Positions 49,533-58,660 of a stretch of 64,000 bases of DNA are shown here, in pieces. Each line of letters begins with the position of its first letter. Position 1 is the stretch's first letter. A program made the position numbers and the translations under genes. Source of the DNA: JAHECQ01 sp963775125 (GTDB lineage: Bacteria > Actinomycetota > Acidimicrobiia > Acidimicrobiales > SZUA-35); contig CAVZHQ010000005.1 of assembly GCA_963775125.1 (NCBI GenBank), positions 124,001 to 188,000 on the forward strand. The letters are read 5' to 3'. The notes beneath the pieces were generated by a model. The model made no database searches, was not told the DNA's origin, and was given only the letters and a program-made list of their open reading frames with translations.

Positions 49533-50443
49533 CAGAAGTACCCCTCTTTCTTGCGATCTTCCATGGCGGCTTCGGTGCGTCGGTCGTCGGCCCGTGTTGC
49601 GCCGCGTTCGGTGATGCGGGTCGAGGCGACCTCGTCGATCACCTTCTCGATGGTGTCGGCCGGAGACTCGACGGCACCGGTGCAGGTGGCGTCGCCGATG
49701 GTGCGGAATCGAACGACCCGATCTTCGAGCACCTCGCCGTCCATCCGCGTGATGAACGGAGTATCGGCCAGCCACATGCCGTCGCGGCGGAACACCGATC
49801 GTTGGTGGGAGTAGTACACCGAGGGAAGGTCGATGTTCTCGTCACGGATGTAGTGCCAGACGTCGAGCTCGGTCCAGTTGGAGATGGGGAAGATGCGGAA
49901 GTGCTCGCCGATGTTGTGGCGGCCGTTGTACAGGTTCCACAGCTCGGGACGTTGACCCTTGGGGTCCCACTGACCGAACTCGTCACGGAAGCTGTAGACG
50001 CGCTCTTTCGCCCGAGCCTTTTCTTCGTCACGGCGGGCCCCGCCGAACAAGGCATCGAAGCGGTGCTCCTCGATGGCATGCAGCAGCGCCGAAGTCTGCA
50101 GACCGTTCCGCGAGGCACGAGGACCTGTCTCCTCGACGACGTCGCCGCGGTCGATGGCGTCCTGGACCGATGCGACGATGAGTCGGAGCCCGGTCTCCTC
50201 CACCCTTCGGTCTCGGTACTCGATGACCTCATCGAAGTTGTGGCCGGTGTCGACGTGCATGATCGCGAAGGGGACCTTGGCCGGGTGGAAGGCCTTGATC
50301 GCAAGGTGAAGCATCACGATCGAGTCCTTGCCACCGGAGAAGAGCATCACGGGACGCTCGAACTCGGCCGCCACTTCGCGAATGATGTGAATCGACTCGG
50401 CCTCGAGGGCGCGGAGGTCGCTGAGCTGATAGGTGGAAGCCAT
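49532..50443 (-). CDS. cysD: Sulfate adenylyltransferase, small subunit
   Basis: Catalytic subunit of ATP sulfurylase, making APS from sulfate and ATP. PP-loop SGGKDSIVMLHLA (about 38-50), VDTGHNFDEVIEYRD, FGGARRDEEKARAKERVYSFRD and FPISNWTELDVWHYI mark the family (303 aa). ATG 50443 has AAGGA 7 nt upstream. A GTG immediately before it is possible. First gene of cysDNC, divergent from the polysaccharide cluster. Confidence 0.95.
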   Translation of the reverse strand: MASTYQLSDLRALEAESIHIIREVAAEFERPVMLFSGGKDSIVMLHLAIKAFHPAKVPFAIMHVDTGHNFDEVIEYRDRRVEETGLRLIVASVQDAIDRGDVVEETGPRASRNGLQTSALLHAIEEHRFDALFGGARRDEEKARAKERVYSFRDEFGQWDPKGQRPELWNLYNGRHNIGEHFRIFPISNWTELDVWHYIRDENIDLPSVYYSHQRSVFRRDGMWLADTPFITRMDGEVLEDRVVRFRTIGDATCTGAVESPADTIEKVIDEVASTRITERGATRADDRRTEAAMEDRKKEGYF

Positions 50444-50659
50444 CACCTGTTCCTTATCGACGGATCGGTCGAGTCATCGAGTCCCCAGCCTACGAATTTG
50501 CGGCCTGACCTGGTGAGCAATGTCGCTGGTGCCACACTGCGTCGGGCCCAGAGTTGCTCAATCGAGGTCTCCTGAGGCCGATGGGGTGCTATCCATGGAG
50601 ACACACGCGCACGCTTCAGGCGCCATGGTCGCCTCGAGGCACGTAGAGAGGTAGCACCG

Positions 50660-52297
50660 ATGGCGGTGGCCAGAGACACAGGCATTCGAGATGCGTTGGT
50701 CAGCCGAGACTCCATCGTCCCGATGGGCGAGTACTCGTCTGCGCTGCGTCGCTGGTGGCCGGTGGTGGCGGTGCTCACCGCGGCCGGCGTTGCTGTCGGG
50801 TTCCTCGGTATCTCGTTCCAGACTCGTGACTACGTGGCCGTCAGCCAGGTCGAAATTCGACCGCTGGTCATTGCCGGCGACGAGCCGGGAACCGATGCCA
50901 ACCGGCGAGTGAACCCCGAGACCGAGCAGGCAATCGCCAACTCACAACGAGTCATCGAGCTCGCGTTGGCGTTGCTGGCCGCAGCGGACGAGGCGAACCC
51001 CGGTGACCCGCTCGCAACCGATCTGGACGATGCGGCGACTCAGACCCGAGCGCTCGAGCTGCTGCCACAGATCGACCCGGTCGAGGCGCGTCAGGTGGCG
51101 ACGCAGGTGTCGGTCACCGTGCCGGGCGAGAGTCAGATTCTCATCTTCGAGGTGGTCGGTGCGCGCCCTGCGAGGGCGCAACAGTTGGCGCAGGCCACCG
51201 CCCACGCCTACCTCGACTTCCGTCGCGATGCGGGATTGTCCGCAACCCGGGCGGCCCGTGACCAGCTCATCACCCGGGAGGCCGAACTGATTGCCGAGCT
51301 CGACGAATTGGCAAACGAGATCGGTGCAGCTGCCGCCGATCTCACACGGGTTCAGGCGTTGACGTATCGAGAGATCTCCAAGCGCGAAGAGCTGGCGGGT
51401 ATCGGGGCGAAGCTGGCCAACATCGACTCGATCAGCGTCGATCCCGGTGAGGTGCTCAACGACGCCGGCCTTCCCGACACCACCACCGGACTTCCTCCGA
51501 TGACGGGCCCGATCTTTGGTGGGTTGCTCGGTGCATTCGGTGGTCTGGCTGCCGCCTATCTGCTGGATCGTCGAGACGATCGGGTTCGCTCGACCGGCCA
51601 GGACATCTCCAGTCTCGGTCTCAATGTGTTGGGTACCGTGCCTGTGGCGGGCGGCCTATTCCGTAAGGGTTCGGGTTCCACGATCGCTGAGCTCAACAGC
51701 CCGGCCGGTGAGGCGTACCGTCGGGTGCAGGGCTCGTTGCTGTTCAATCTCGACCAGCTCGACAAGTCGGTCCTGCTCGTTGCCGGCACCAACAACCCGC
51801 ATTCGGCTACCACGGTTGCGGCGAACCTCGCGGTTGCTGCCGCTCGCTCGGGCCGCCGAACCCTCCTCGTGGGCGCCGACCTTCGTCGCCCGGGTCTGCA
51901 CGAACGGTTCGAGATCTCCAACCCCGTCGGCCTCACCGACGTACTGACGGGCGCGGTGCCCATCGGTCAGGCAATCCAGACCATCGCCGGTGTGGGGAAC
52001 CTTCAGGTGCTCACCGCCGGCAGTCCCGTGAAAGAACCGTCGCGCCTGCTCCAGGGCGAGGCACTGGGCCGATTGGTCGCCAGCGCTCGTGACCAGTTCG
52101 ACCTCGTGGTCTTCGAAGCGCCACCGTTGTTGCAGTGGGCCGACGCCGTCGATCTGTCCCGCTTGGCCGAGGGCGTCGTGCTGGTGGTCGAACCCAATCG
52201 GGCGACCCGTTCGGGCGTGGTCGACTCGATCGAGCAGCTTCGCCTGGTTGGTGCCGAATTGGTGGGCACGGTCGTGGCCGAGCCCGACGAAAGCTGA
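50660..52297 (+). CDS. Wzz/Wzc-like polysaccharide co-polymerase with degenerate kinase domain
   Basis: Chain-length regulator (545 aa): Wzz domain between two TMs (about 35-55 and 275-295) with a coiled-coil stretch (REAELIAELDELANEIG), then a cytoplasmic CpsD/BY-kinase-like domain. The nucleotide motifs depart from active kinases: Walker A position reads VAGTNNPHSATTVAANLA without the GK(S/T), Walker A' reads LLVGADLRRPG (Gly for Asp) and Walker B reads LVVFEAPPLL (Glu for Asp). There is no C-terminal tyrosine cluster. It probably scaffolds the polymerase without phosphorylating. ATG 50660 follows AGAGAGG. Confidence 0.85.
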   Translation: MAVARDTGIRDALVSRDSIVPMGEYSSALRRWWPVVAVLTAAGVAVGFLGISFQTRDYVAVSQVEIRPLVIAGDEPGTDANRRVNPETEQAIANSQRVIELALALLAAADEANPGDPLATDLDDAATQTRALELLPQIDPVEARQVATQVSVTVPGESQILIFEVVGARPARAQQLAQATAHAYLDFRRDAGLSATRAARDQLITREAELIAELDELANEIGAAAADLTRVQALTYREISKREELAGIGAKLANIDSISVDPGEVLNDAGLPDTTTGLPPMTGPIFGGLLGAFGGLAAAYLLDRRDDRVRSTGQDISSLGLNVLGTVPVAGGLFRKGSGSTIAELNSPAGEAYRRVQGSLLFNLDQLDKSVLLVAGTNNPHSATTVAANLAVAAARSGRRTLLVGADLRRPGLHERFEISNPVGLTDVLTGAVPIGQAIQTIAGVGNLQVLTAGSPVKEPSRLLQGEALGRLVASARDQFDLVVFEAPPLLQWADAVDLSRLAEGVVLVVEPNRATRSGVVDSIEQLRLVGAELVGTVVAEPDES

Positions 52298-52302
52298 ACC
52301 GC

Positions 52303-53601
52303 TTGCTCACCCAGCCAGCCCCGAGCGTCGACCGTCCCGAGTCGACGGCACCGCTCCCTGCGTGGCCATTCATGCTGATGATCGCCTGGATGCCCCTGTG
52401 GTTCCTGCTCGGACTGGCCGGGTTCACCTGGGTGATCTTTGCGTTGCCGATGGCGGTGTCGTTGGTGCGTCGTCGTGGGCTCGTCGCTCCCAAAGGCGCG
52501 GGTCTGTGGGTGCTGTTCCTCGTCGCGGTCGTGGGCTCGGTGTTCAGCATCGACGATGTCCCGCGGTTGTCGGGTTGGGTGCTCCGGCTGGGGTACTACG
52601 TTGCGGCCGGCATCTTCGCGCTCTACATCCTCAACGGGCGCGAAGGCCTGCCGGTATGGAAGGTGGTTCGGGCGTTCACGATCCTGTGGCTGGCGACGGT
52701 TGCCGGTGGCTATCTGGCCTTCGTGCTCGGCGACTTCGGCTATCGCTCACCGATGGCGTACCTCATGCCCGGCGCGCTCGCATCCAACGAACTGATCGCA
52801 AGCCTCATCCGTCCGAGTTTCGCCGACCTCCAGGACATCATCGGCTTCCCGGTTCCGCGTCCGAAGGCTCCGTTCCCCTACACCAACAGTTGGGGCTCGA
52901 TGCTGGCGTTGCTCACCCCGTTCGGCCTCATCGCGGTGAAGAACGCGAAGCAGATCGGGCTCAACCCCCAGCTCCTTCGGGTGGCGCTCTACGCATCGGT
53001 TCTGCCGGGCGTCATCTCGCTCAATCGTGGGCTGTGGCTGAGTCTCGGACTCGGGCTCTGTTACGCCGCAGTCCGTCTCGGTTTCGCCGGTCAGAGCAAG
53101 GCCCTCCGGAATCTCATCATCGCTGCCGTGGTCGGTGTCATGGTCTTCGCGGTGACCCCGTTGGGAGGGGTGATCGAGACCCGCATCGAGACGGGTCACT
53201 CCAACAACGATCGCTTCGAACTGGCGACCGATGCCATTTCGGGAGCCCAGGAGCGACCGCTGTTCGGTTGGGGCGGACCGCGCCCGAACGACCGCAACCT
53301 CCCGTCGGTCGGCACCCACGGTCAAGCCTGGTTCGTGATCTTCTCGTACGGTTTCGTCGGGGCGATCGGCTACTTCGGCTCCTTCGCGGTCATGGCGTGG
53401 CACACCCGCAAACAGGCCTCGGTCGAGGGGTTGTGGGCCCATGTGGTCATCATCATCGGCCTCATCCAGGCGCCGTTCTACCTGCACGTGCCCCACCAGA
53501 TGTTCACGATGCTCGCGGCTGCCGCCTTGGCCATCCGTCTGCAACAGACCCCGTCGATCGCCGGGCCGCTCGACCTGATCAAGCGCGGCGGTCGTCTGTG
53601 A
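52303..53601 (+). CDS. O-antigen ligase/polymerase-like membrane protein
   Basis: Polytopic protein (about 432 aa, ten or more TM helices) of the Wzy/WaaL (O-antigen ligase) type. The large extracytoplasmic loop holds GFPVPRPKAPFPYTNSWGSM and, later, RPLFGWGGPRPNDRNL with HGQAWFVIFSYGFVG, the family's catalytic-loop region. Likely polymerises or ligates the repeat unit of the cluster's polysaccharide. TTG 52303 is taken as start, 5 nt after the previous stop. ATG 52372 is the alternative. Confidence 0.75.
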   Translation: MLTQPAPSVDRPESTAPLPAWPFMLMIAWMPLWFLLGLAGFTWVIFALPMAVSLVRRRGLVAPKGAGLWVLFLVAVVGSVFSIDDVPRLSGWVLRLGYYVAAGIFALYILNGREGLPVWKVVRAFTILWLATVAGGYLAFVLGDFGYRSPMAYLMPGALASNELIASLIRPSFADLQDIIGFPVPRPKAPFPYTNSWGSMLALLTPFGLIAVKNAKQIGLNPQLLRVALYASVLPGVISLNRGLWLSLGLGLCYAAVRLGFAGQSKALRNLIIAAVVGVMVFAVTPLGGVIETRIETGHSNNDRFELATDAISGAQERPLFGWGGPRPNDRNLPSVGTHGQAWFVIFSYGFVGAIGYFGSFAVMAWHTRKQASVEGLWAHVVIIIGLIQAPFYLHVPHQMFTMLAAAALAIRLQQTPSIAGPLDLIKRGGRL

Positions 53602-54596
53602 CCCTTGGTGCACGGGGGTTCGGGCACCTCGGCGCAGCCATCGGACTGGTGGCAGGGCTGACGGGGTGCGTCCTGTCGTCGGACGACCGTGCGTTGCCGC
53701 CGGCATCCTCGGCCGCCGTTGTCGACTCCGACGGGGTGCGTCCCGGCATCGCAGTGCCCCGGAGCAGAGCAGCCACCGTGCAGGCAGTCGAAGAGGACAT
53801 CGGCGAGACCTTCGACGTCGTCCGCGTCTTCCGGCGATGGGACGATCGAAGGCCCGACCCGGAGCTGGCGGCGCTTGTCGAGTCAGGTCACCGGATTCAC
53901 CTCTCGGTACGACCGATGCGGGCCGACGGAACGGCGATTGCGTGGGCCGATCTGGCGTCGGCCGAAGACGGCGAGCCGTTGTACGACGAGCTGGTCGCGT
54001 GGCTGTCGGCAGTCGCGGCAATGCCCGAGGGCACCTACTTCACCGTGAGTCACGAGCCCGAGACGAAAGAGGGAGCGGTCAACGGAACGGCATCGGACTT
54101 CAAGATGATGTGGCGACGCGTGCACGAGTTGTTGAACGAAATGGACGCAGATCACGTCGCGCTGACCTGGACCATGACGGGTGGAGCCTTCAACGACGAT
54201 CGAGCCGAGCTCTGGTACCCCGGAGATGACGTGGTCGACGTCATCGGGACCGACAGCTACAACTGGTTCACGTGCCAAGGAGGGGAGCGGCCCTGGTACG
54301 AGTTGGAACAGCTGCTCTTCCAACCCCTTGCGTTCGCTCGGTCGCACGCCAAGCCGCTGGTCATCCCCGAGTTCGCCTCGGCGGAGGATCCGGCCGACCC
54401 AGAGCGTCGCGCAACGTGGATGCGGAACGCAGCAGCATTCCTCGAGCGCCCCGAGGTTGCTGCCGACATCGAGTTCGCCGCGTGGTTCAACGTCACCGCA
54501 CCAGGAGGGACGTATCCCAATTGTGTGTGGGAGTACGACACGACGCCCGAGTCTGCCCAGGCATTCGCCGAGCTGATGGGAACGCTCGGTCGCTGA
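53598..54596 (+). CDS. GH26-like lipoprotein glycoside hydrolase
   Basis: A secreted lipoprotein (332 aa; lipobox GLTGC near residue 24) with a clan-A TIM-barrel hydrolase of GH26 type. The predicted acid/base Glu is in YFTVSHEPE and the nucleophile Glu in KPLVIPEFAS, with DVIGTDSYNW between, at the usual spacing. GTG 53598 overlaps the ligase stop by 4 nt, so enzyme and polymerase are made together. It may trim or release the same polysaccharide. Substrate (mannan, glucan or other) is not predictable. Confidence 0.75.
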   Translation: MTLGARGFGHLGAAIGLVAGLTGCVLSSDDRALPPASSAAVVDSDGVRPGIAVPRSRAATVQAVEEDIGETFDVVRVFRRWDDRRPDPELAALVESGHRIHLSVRPMRADGTAIAWADLASAEDGEPLYDELVAWLSAVAAMPEGTYFTVSHEPETKEGAVNGTASDFKMMWRRVHELLNEMDADHVALTWTMTGGAFNDDRAELWYPGDDVVDVIGTDSYNWFTCQGGERPWYELEQLLFQPLAFARSHAKPLVIPEFASAEDPADPERRATWMRNAAAFLERPEVAADIEFAAWFNVTAPGGTYPNCVWEYDTTPESAQAFAELMGTLGR

Positions 54597-54621
54597 GCTC
54601 GCCGAGGGTGGCGCCGACAGG

Positions 54622-56115
54622 TCAACGACGACGGGGCAGCCGCCGAGCGACGGCCTGGGGCAACAGGTCGCCTGCTCCGACCAGCCAATGCAGTGCGAGA
54701 ACCGACCCGATCAACGCCACTCCGCTGAACATGCCGGCCGCAGCCAGACTGGCGAACCCGTCGCCCAACAACACTCGGGCCGCCAACGATGCGGGTACGA
54801 CGCCGACGACGGCTACGGCGGCGGCCAGTGTCGACGGACGATCCCACGCCCGCAGACCGCTGCTTCGATGGACCAGCACCGAGGCCAGCCCGTTCTGGAT
54901 TGCGACGGCGATGGCCCAAGCCCAGGCCGCTCCCATGATGCCCAGGGTCGGTGTCAGAACCACGACGAGGACCACATCGACGACGATGGCGATGGCGATG
55001 GCGAGCAGCGACGCTTTGCTGCGGCCGAGCATGAGGAGCGCAAGATCGATGGGGCCGGCAGCGGCGCTGGCCATCATGCCGATGGCGAGCACGGTGAGCA
55101 CTCGGGCATCGGGAGCGTAGGAGTCGCTCAGGAGCCGGGCGAGGGGTTCGGGGTTGAGTGCGACGAGGAGAAAGTAGGGCCACGCCGCCAGGACGAGCCA
55201 AGCGGTCACCTGGCGCAACAAGCGACTGGATTCGGGCCAGTTCGGTTTGGCGATGGCTCTGCGCAAGTGGGGCGCCACACTTTGGCCGACGGAGAAGATG
55301 AGGAAGTTGCCTGCGGTGATGTAGCACGACAACGCGCCGTAGACGCCGGCCATCTCCTTGCCGACGAACGCCGAGACCAGGATGACGTCGATGCGTTCGA
55401 GGGCCATCTGGAGCGCAGTGGACAAGGACCTCGGCCGGGTATACGTCCAGTACTCCTTGGACGTCACCGCGCTGGTGGCCGAGCCGCGAGTCCCGCCCAG
55501 GCGAACCAGGCTGACCGCGGCCCCAACCATCGCAATCACGACGGGTGCCGACCAGGCAGCTGCGATCTGCCACGTCGTCGCCGTCCGGCCGAGCACGGTG
55601 ACGGCGAGCAACACGATCTGCAGACCGGGCCGAAGGACCTGGCCGATCATGACCGTCGGGGTCATCGTCCCAAGGCCTCGTGCTGCACCCAGAAGGGTGG
55701 TGGTGATGGCGAACGCGGGAATGGAGACGGCAACGACCCGGAGCATCTCGGTGAGGCGGTCCGAGCCGTCGGCGATGAGTTCGGCCAGTGGAGCGGCGAG
55801 CACGACCACGACGAGCGCAAGCACCAGCGAGACTGCGACGACCGGCGCCACTGCAATGCGCAGCAGAGCGCCCGGACTCGGGTCATCGCCCGACAACGCC
55901 CGGGGAAGGAAGTAGACCATGCCGGTCTGGGTTCCCAGGCTGGCCGCATTGCCGGCGATGGTGGCGACCGCAGTCGCGACGAAGAAGACACCGGCTTCGG
56001 AGGATCCGCGTCTCGACACCAACCACGCGATGAAGAAGTTGGCTGCCGTCGTCACGACCGCGCCGACGAGGGCCAAGCCCGAAGCGGTTGCTGTCCCCTG
56101 GTTGGGCCGGTTCAC
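54622..56115 (-). CDS. Polysaccharide flippase (Wzx-like, MOP superfamily)
   Basis: Polysaccharide transport membrane protein (497 aa, about 14 TMs). Motifs include GLALVGAVVTTAANFFIAWLV, LGTQTGMVYFLPRA, RPRSLSTALQMALERIDVILVSAF and YGALSCYITAGNFL. It flips lipid-linked repeat units across the membrane. GTG 56115 overlaps the stop of the kinase-like gene upstream by 4 nt (GTGA). The open extension beyond is non-homologous. Confidence 0.88.
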   Translation of the reverse strand: MNRPNQGTATASGLALVGAVVTTAANFFIAWLVSRRGSSEAGVFFVATAVATIAGNAASLGTQTGMVYFLPRALSGDDPSPGALLRIAVAPVVAVSLVLALVVVVLAAPLAELIADGSDRLTEMLRVVAVSIPAFAITTTLLGAARGLGTMTPTVMIGQVLRPGLQIVLLAVTVLGRTATTWQIAAAWSAPVVIAMVGAAVSLVRLGGTRGSATSAVTSKEYWTYTRPRSLSTALQMALERIDVILVSAFVGKEMAGVYGALSCYITAGNFLIFSVGQSVAPHLRRAIAKPNWPESSRLLRQVTAWLVLAAWPYFLLVALNPEPLARLLSDSYAPDARVLTVLAIGMMASAAAGPIDLALLMLGRSKASLLAIAIAIVVDVVLVVVLTPTLGIMGAAWAWAIAVAIQNGLASVLVHRSSGLRAWDRPSTLAAAVAVVGVVPASLAARVLLGDGFASLAAAGMFSGVALIGSVLALHWLVGAGDLLPQAVARRLPRRR

Positions 56116-57329
56116 GCGGTCGGTGGCTTCGAGAGGAATCGGCGAAGGCGGCCGCTGATCGCCTGGGTCAACAGCGCCTCGATCGGTCCCAGGTGTTCGG
56201 GTTCCCAGCCTTCGCCCCGCAGCCGAGCCTCTCGAGCGAGGATCTCGCACAGGTACAGGTCGATGACCGCCTGAGCGTTGGAGGTCCCCAGTCCACCCGG
56301 CACCGAAGCGAGCAGCTCTGGTGCCTGGCGGACGACGGCATCGATGGCCAGCTGTTCGTTCTGCGCTCGGCGCACGGTCTCGAACGCAAGGTGCAGGGCG
56401 TCGAATCCGACTGGACGTCGGTCATCGGCGAACTCCCAGTCCCACGCCGAGGTGACGGGTTGGGCCGAGAGAGCGGGCTTCGACGTGGCCGTGTTCCAGG
56501 GCGTCAGATCGCCGTGCCATAGACCGATTTCGACGGACTCGTTGCCGATGCCCGACAGGAGGAGGTCGAGGTCGACGACGTCGCCGATGTGGGGGCGCCA
56601 CCCGTCGACGATCCCGGATTCGGCGACCGTGCAGGTCTCGCTTCCGAGGCACCGGGCCAGTTGCGTGAGCAGTTGCGTATCCAGTGGACCCTTGCGGTGT
56701 GAGCGCAGCGGGGTCGGGACCGGCGAGGTGACGACGACCTCGGTCGACTCGCCGTCCTGCTCATGCCGTTCGTGGACAAGGACCACCGGTGCACGTAGAC
56801 CAGGAGGTAGGCGGCCTTCGACTTGGCGGAGCCAGTGGGCCTCGTTGGAGATGAGCGAGACGGTGAACGGCGACCAGGCGATCTTGGCAAACCCGACGAC
56901 CACGCCGTCCGGGCGAACGAGCTGGACCACGGGCTTTCGATTCCGACGCCTCGGGCCGATGCTGATGACGGGAACGAGTTCGGGCTCGCCGAGCACGTTG
57001 GCCAAGTGGGTGACGAGGGGAAAGGGGGCCAAGGCGATGCGCTCGCCTCCGGCCAGCGGCAGCAGCCCGACTCGTGCAACGGCCTGCGCGCCGAGACCAG
57101 CAAGGCGCTGGGGCCACGATCGGGCGTCGTGGACGCGGTGCATCGCGGCGCGGGTGACAGCGCGCGGTTGGAGCGGAACGAGCAGCTGCGGATCGGTGGC
57201 ACTGGGGCGGGCCAGGTACGGCGAGCGGACGAAGGGGTGCGCCGGGTCTCCTCCGAGCGCGCTTCGCACCCAGCGAAGGTCGTCGGCATCTGAATTTTCG
57301 GGGTGGGTGGTTGTTCCCGACCAGGGCAT
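56112..57329 (-). CDS. Aminoglycoside-phosphotransferase/choline-kinase-like protein
   Basis: A 405-residue protein whose C-terminal half has the APH-type catalytic loop IGLWHGDLTPWNTATS (HGD...N) and the metal site AWDWEFADDRRPVGFDALHLAFE. The N-terminal ~200 residues carry an ATP-lobe-like beta region (VVQLVRPDGVVVGFAKIAWSP). It starts at ATG 57329 with a perfect AGGAGG ribosome binding site. Translational coupling to the flippase suggests it phosphorylates a sugar or lipid-linked intermediate of the polysaccharide. That is inference. Confidence 0.72.
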   Translation of the reverse strand: MPWSGTTTHPENSDADDLRWVRSALGGDPAHPFVRSPYLARPSATDPQLLVPLQPRAVTRAAMHRVHDARSWPQRLAGLGAQAVARVGLLPLAGGERIALAPFPLVTHLANVLGEPELVPVISIGPRRRNRKPVVQLVRPDGVVVGFAKIAWSPFTVSLISNEAHWLRQVEGRLPPGLRAPVVLVHERHEQDGESTEVVVTSPVPTPLRSHRKGPLDTQLLTQLARCLGSETCTVAESGIVDGWRPHIGDVVDLDLLLSGIGNESVEIGLWHGDLTPWNTATSKPALSAQPVTSAWDWEFADDRRPVGFDALHLAFETVRRAQNEQLAIDAVVRQAPELLASVPGGLGTSNAQAVIDLYLCEILAREARLRGEGWEPEHLGPIEALLTQAISGRLRRFLSKPPTA

Positions 57330-57350
57330 TTGCGCCTCCTAATGCCTCAA

Positions 57351-57356
57351 ACAGTA
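57351..57356 (-). promoter_or_regulatory. -10 element of the kinase-like/flippase operon
   Basis: TACTGT on the minus strand, 21 nt before ATG 57329, leaving room for the AGGAGG site at 57335-57340. This is a conventional led promoter, in contrast to most in the window. Confidence 0.4.
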
Positions 57357-57500
57357 TGGGGGTGGTGCCGACGAGAGACGCATGTTCGTTATCCGTCCCC
57401 TCGTCGACCAGGCGCGTGAACTAGCGTTTCGGGGCGGGTGCGTGGCAGGTCGAATCGTTGCGCCACACGTTGCTGAGCCAGGGAGCCGGGAGCTATCTGC

Positions 57501-57968
57501 ATGACCAATTCCACCGGCACCCGAGTCTTGTTCGTGTGCTCGTCGGGTGGGCACTTGTCCCAACTCCTGCAGCTCCGCCCGTGGTGGGTGAATCACGAGC
57601 GCCGGTGGGTCACGTTCGACCTGGCCGACGCTCGATCCAAACTGGTCGGCGAAGAGCTGGTGCCGGCCTTCTACCCGACGACTCGCAACGCGGTGAACCT
57701 CGTTCGGAATTTCTGGCTGGCTCGGACCGAGTTGGCCAAGTGGAGACCGGACGTCATCATCTCCAACGGTGCCGCCGTTGCCTTCCCGTTCTTCGTCTTC
57801 GGCAAGATGATGGGCATCCCGACCGTCTACCTCGAGGTCTATGACCGCATCGACTCCCGCACGCTCACCGGCCGCCTGGTGCGACCGTTCACCACTCGAT
57901 TCTGCGTGCAATGGCCAGAACAGCAGCGCATCAACCCCGGAAGCGTCCTCATCGGACCGCTGTATTGA
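57501..57968 (+). CDS. Alg14/PssD-like glycosyltransferase subunit
   Basis: Membrane-associated partner of a split GT-B glycosyltransferase (155 aa), the Alg14/EpsE/PssD type. Motifs: VLFVCSSGGHLSQLLQL, WRPDVIISNGAAVAFPFFVF and PTVYLEVYDRIDSRTLTGRLV, ending at IGPLY. It recruits the Alg13-like subunit 23 nt downstream and binds the lipid acceptor. ATG 57501 has GGGAG upstream. Confidence 0.88.
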   Translation: MTNSTGTRVLFVCSSGGHLSQLLQLRPWWVNHERRWVTFDLADARSKLVGEELVPAFYPTTRNAVNLVRNFWLARTELAKWRPDVIISNGAAVAFPFFVFGKMMGIPTVYLEVYDRIDSRTLTGRLVRPFTTRFCVQWPEQQRINPGSVLIGPLY

Positions 57969-57991
57969 TCCGCAGGTAGGACCGCATATCC

Positions 57992-58660
57992 ATGAGCACT
58001 GAAGTCATCGTCATTTCGGTCGGTACCGACCATCACCCCTTCGACCGCCTGGTTGGCTGGTCGACGAAGTGGGCGCTGGATCATCCCGAATGCAAGGTGA
58101 TCATTCAGCGCGGCACATCAGCCAAGCCCGTCGATGCCGAGAGTCACGAACTGATTCCCCACGATGAGCTGAGGGACCTGTTTCGCGGAGCAACCGCGGT
58201 GGTGAGTCATGGCGGGCCCTCGACCCTCATGGATGCTCGTATGTCGGGTCGCTTCCCGATCGTCGTTCCCCGCAACCCGAAGCTCGGCGAGCACGTCGAT
58301 GATCATCAGATGCGGTTCGCCGAGCACATGGCCCGGCACGGCATGGCCCGCTTGGCGCACACCGAAGAGGAGTTCCGATCGGCCTTGGCCGATGTCCTTG
58401 CCGATCCCGACGCCTACACCGTTCCGTTCGAGGACATGACGATGTCGTCCGGAGTCGTCCGATTCGGCGAAGTCGTCGACGAGCTTCTCGGCATCCAGAC
58501 CCCACTGCGGCTCTACGAACTCGGCGGCACCGACGAGCGACAGACGGCCGACCGTCGCGACGCGGAACGCCGCAACGAGGCGAGACGCCTACAGGCCCGC
58601 CGCGAGGACGAACAGCGTCGCTCCGGAGATGCGTCGGGCGACGAACCGGACCAACGATGA
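57992..58660 (+). CDS. Alg13/PssE-like glycosyltransferase subunit
   Basis: Catalytic half of the split glycosyltransferase (222 aa). The UDP-sugar-binding C-domain of GT28 type is visible: VISVGTDHHPFDRLV, VVSHGGPSTLMDARMSGRFPIVVPR and HVDDHQMRFAEHMA. Beyond residue ~175 there is an unusual charged, Arg/Asp/Glu-rich tail of ~45 residues, probably disordered. It overlaps the GT2 gene start by 4 nt. Confidence 0.87.
   Translation: MSTEVIVISVGTDHHPFDRLVGWSTKWALDHPECKVIIQRGTSAKPVDAESHELIPHDELRDLFRGATAVVSHGGPSTLMDARMSGRFPIVVPRNPKLGEHVDDHQMRFAEHMARHGMARLAHTEEEFRSALADVLADPDAYTVPFEDMTMSSGVVRFGEVVDELLGIQTPLRLYELGGTDERQTADRRDAERRNEARRLQARREDEQRRSGDASGDEPDQR

Noticed and set aside
50447..50659. SAM or other riboswitch upstream of cysD or the Wzz/Wzc-like gene
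   Set aside because: The 213-bp gap shows no long paired stems or conserved riboswitch core by eye. Only the ribosome binding sites for the two flanking genes are evident.
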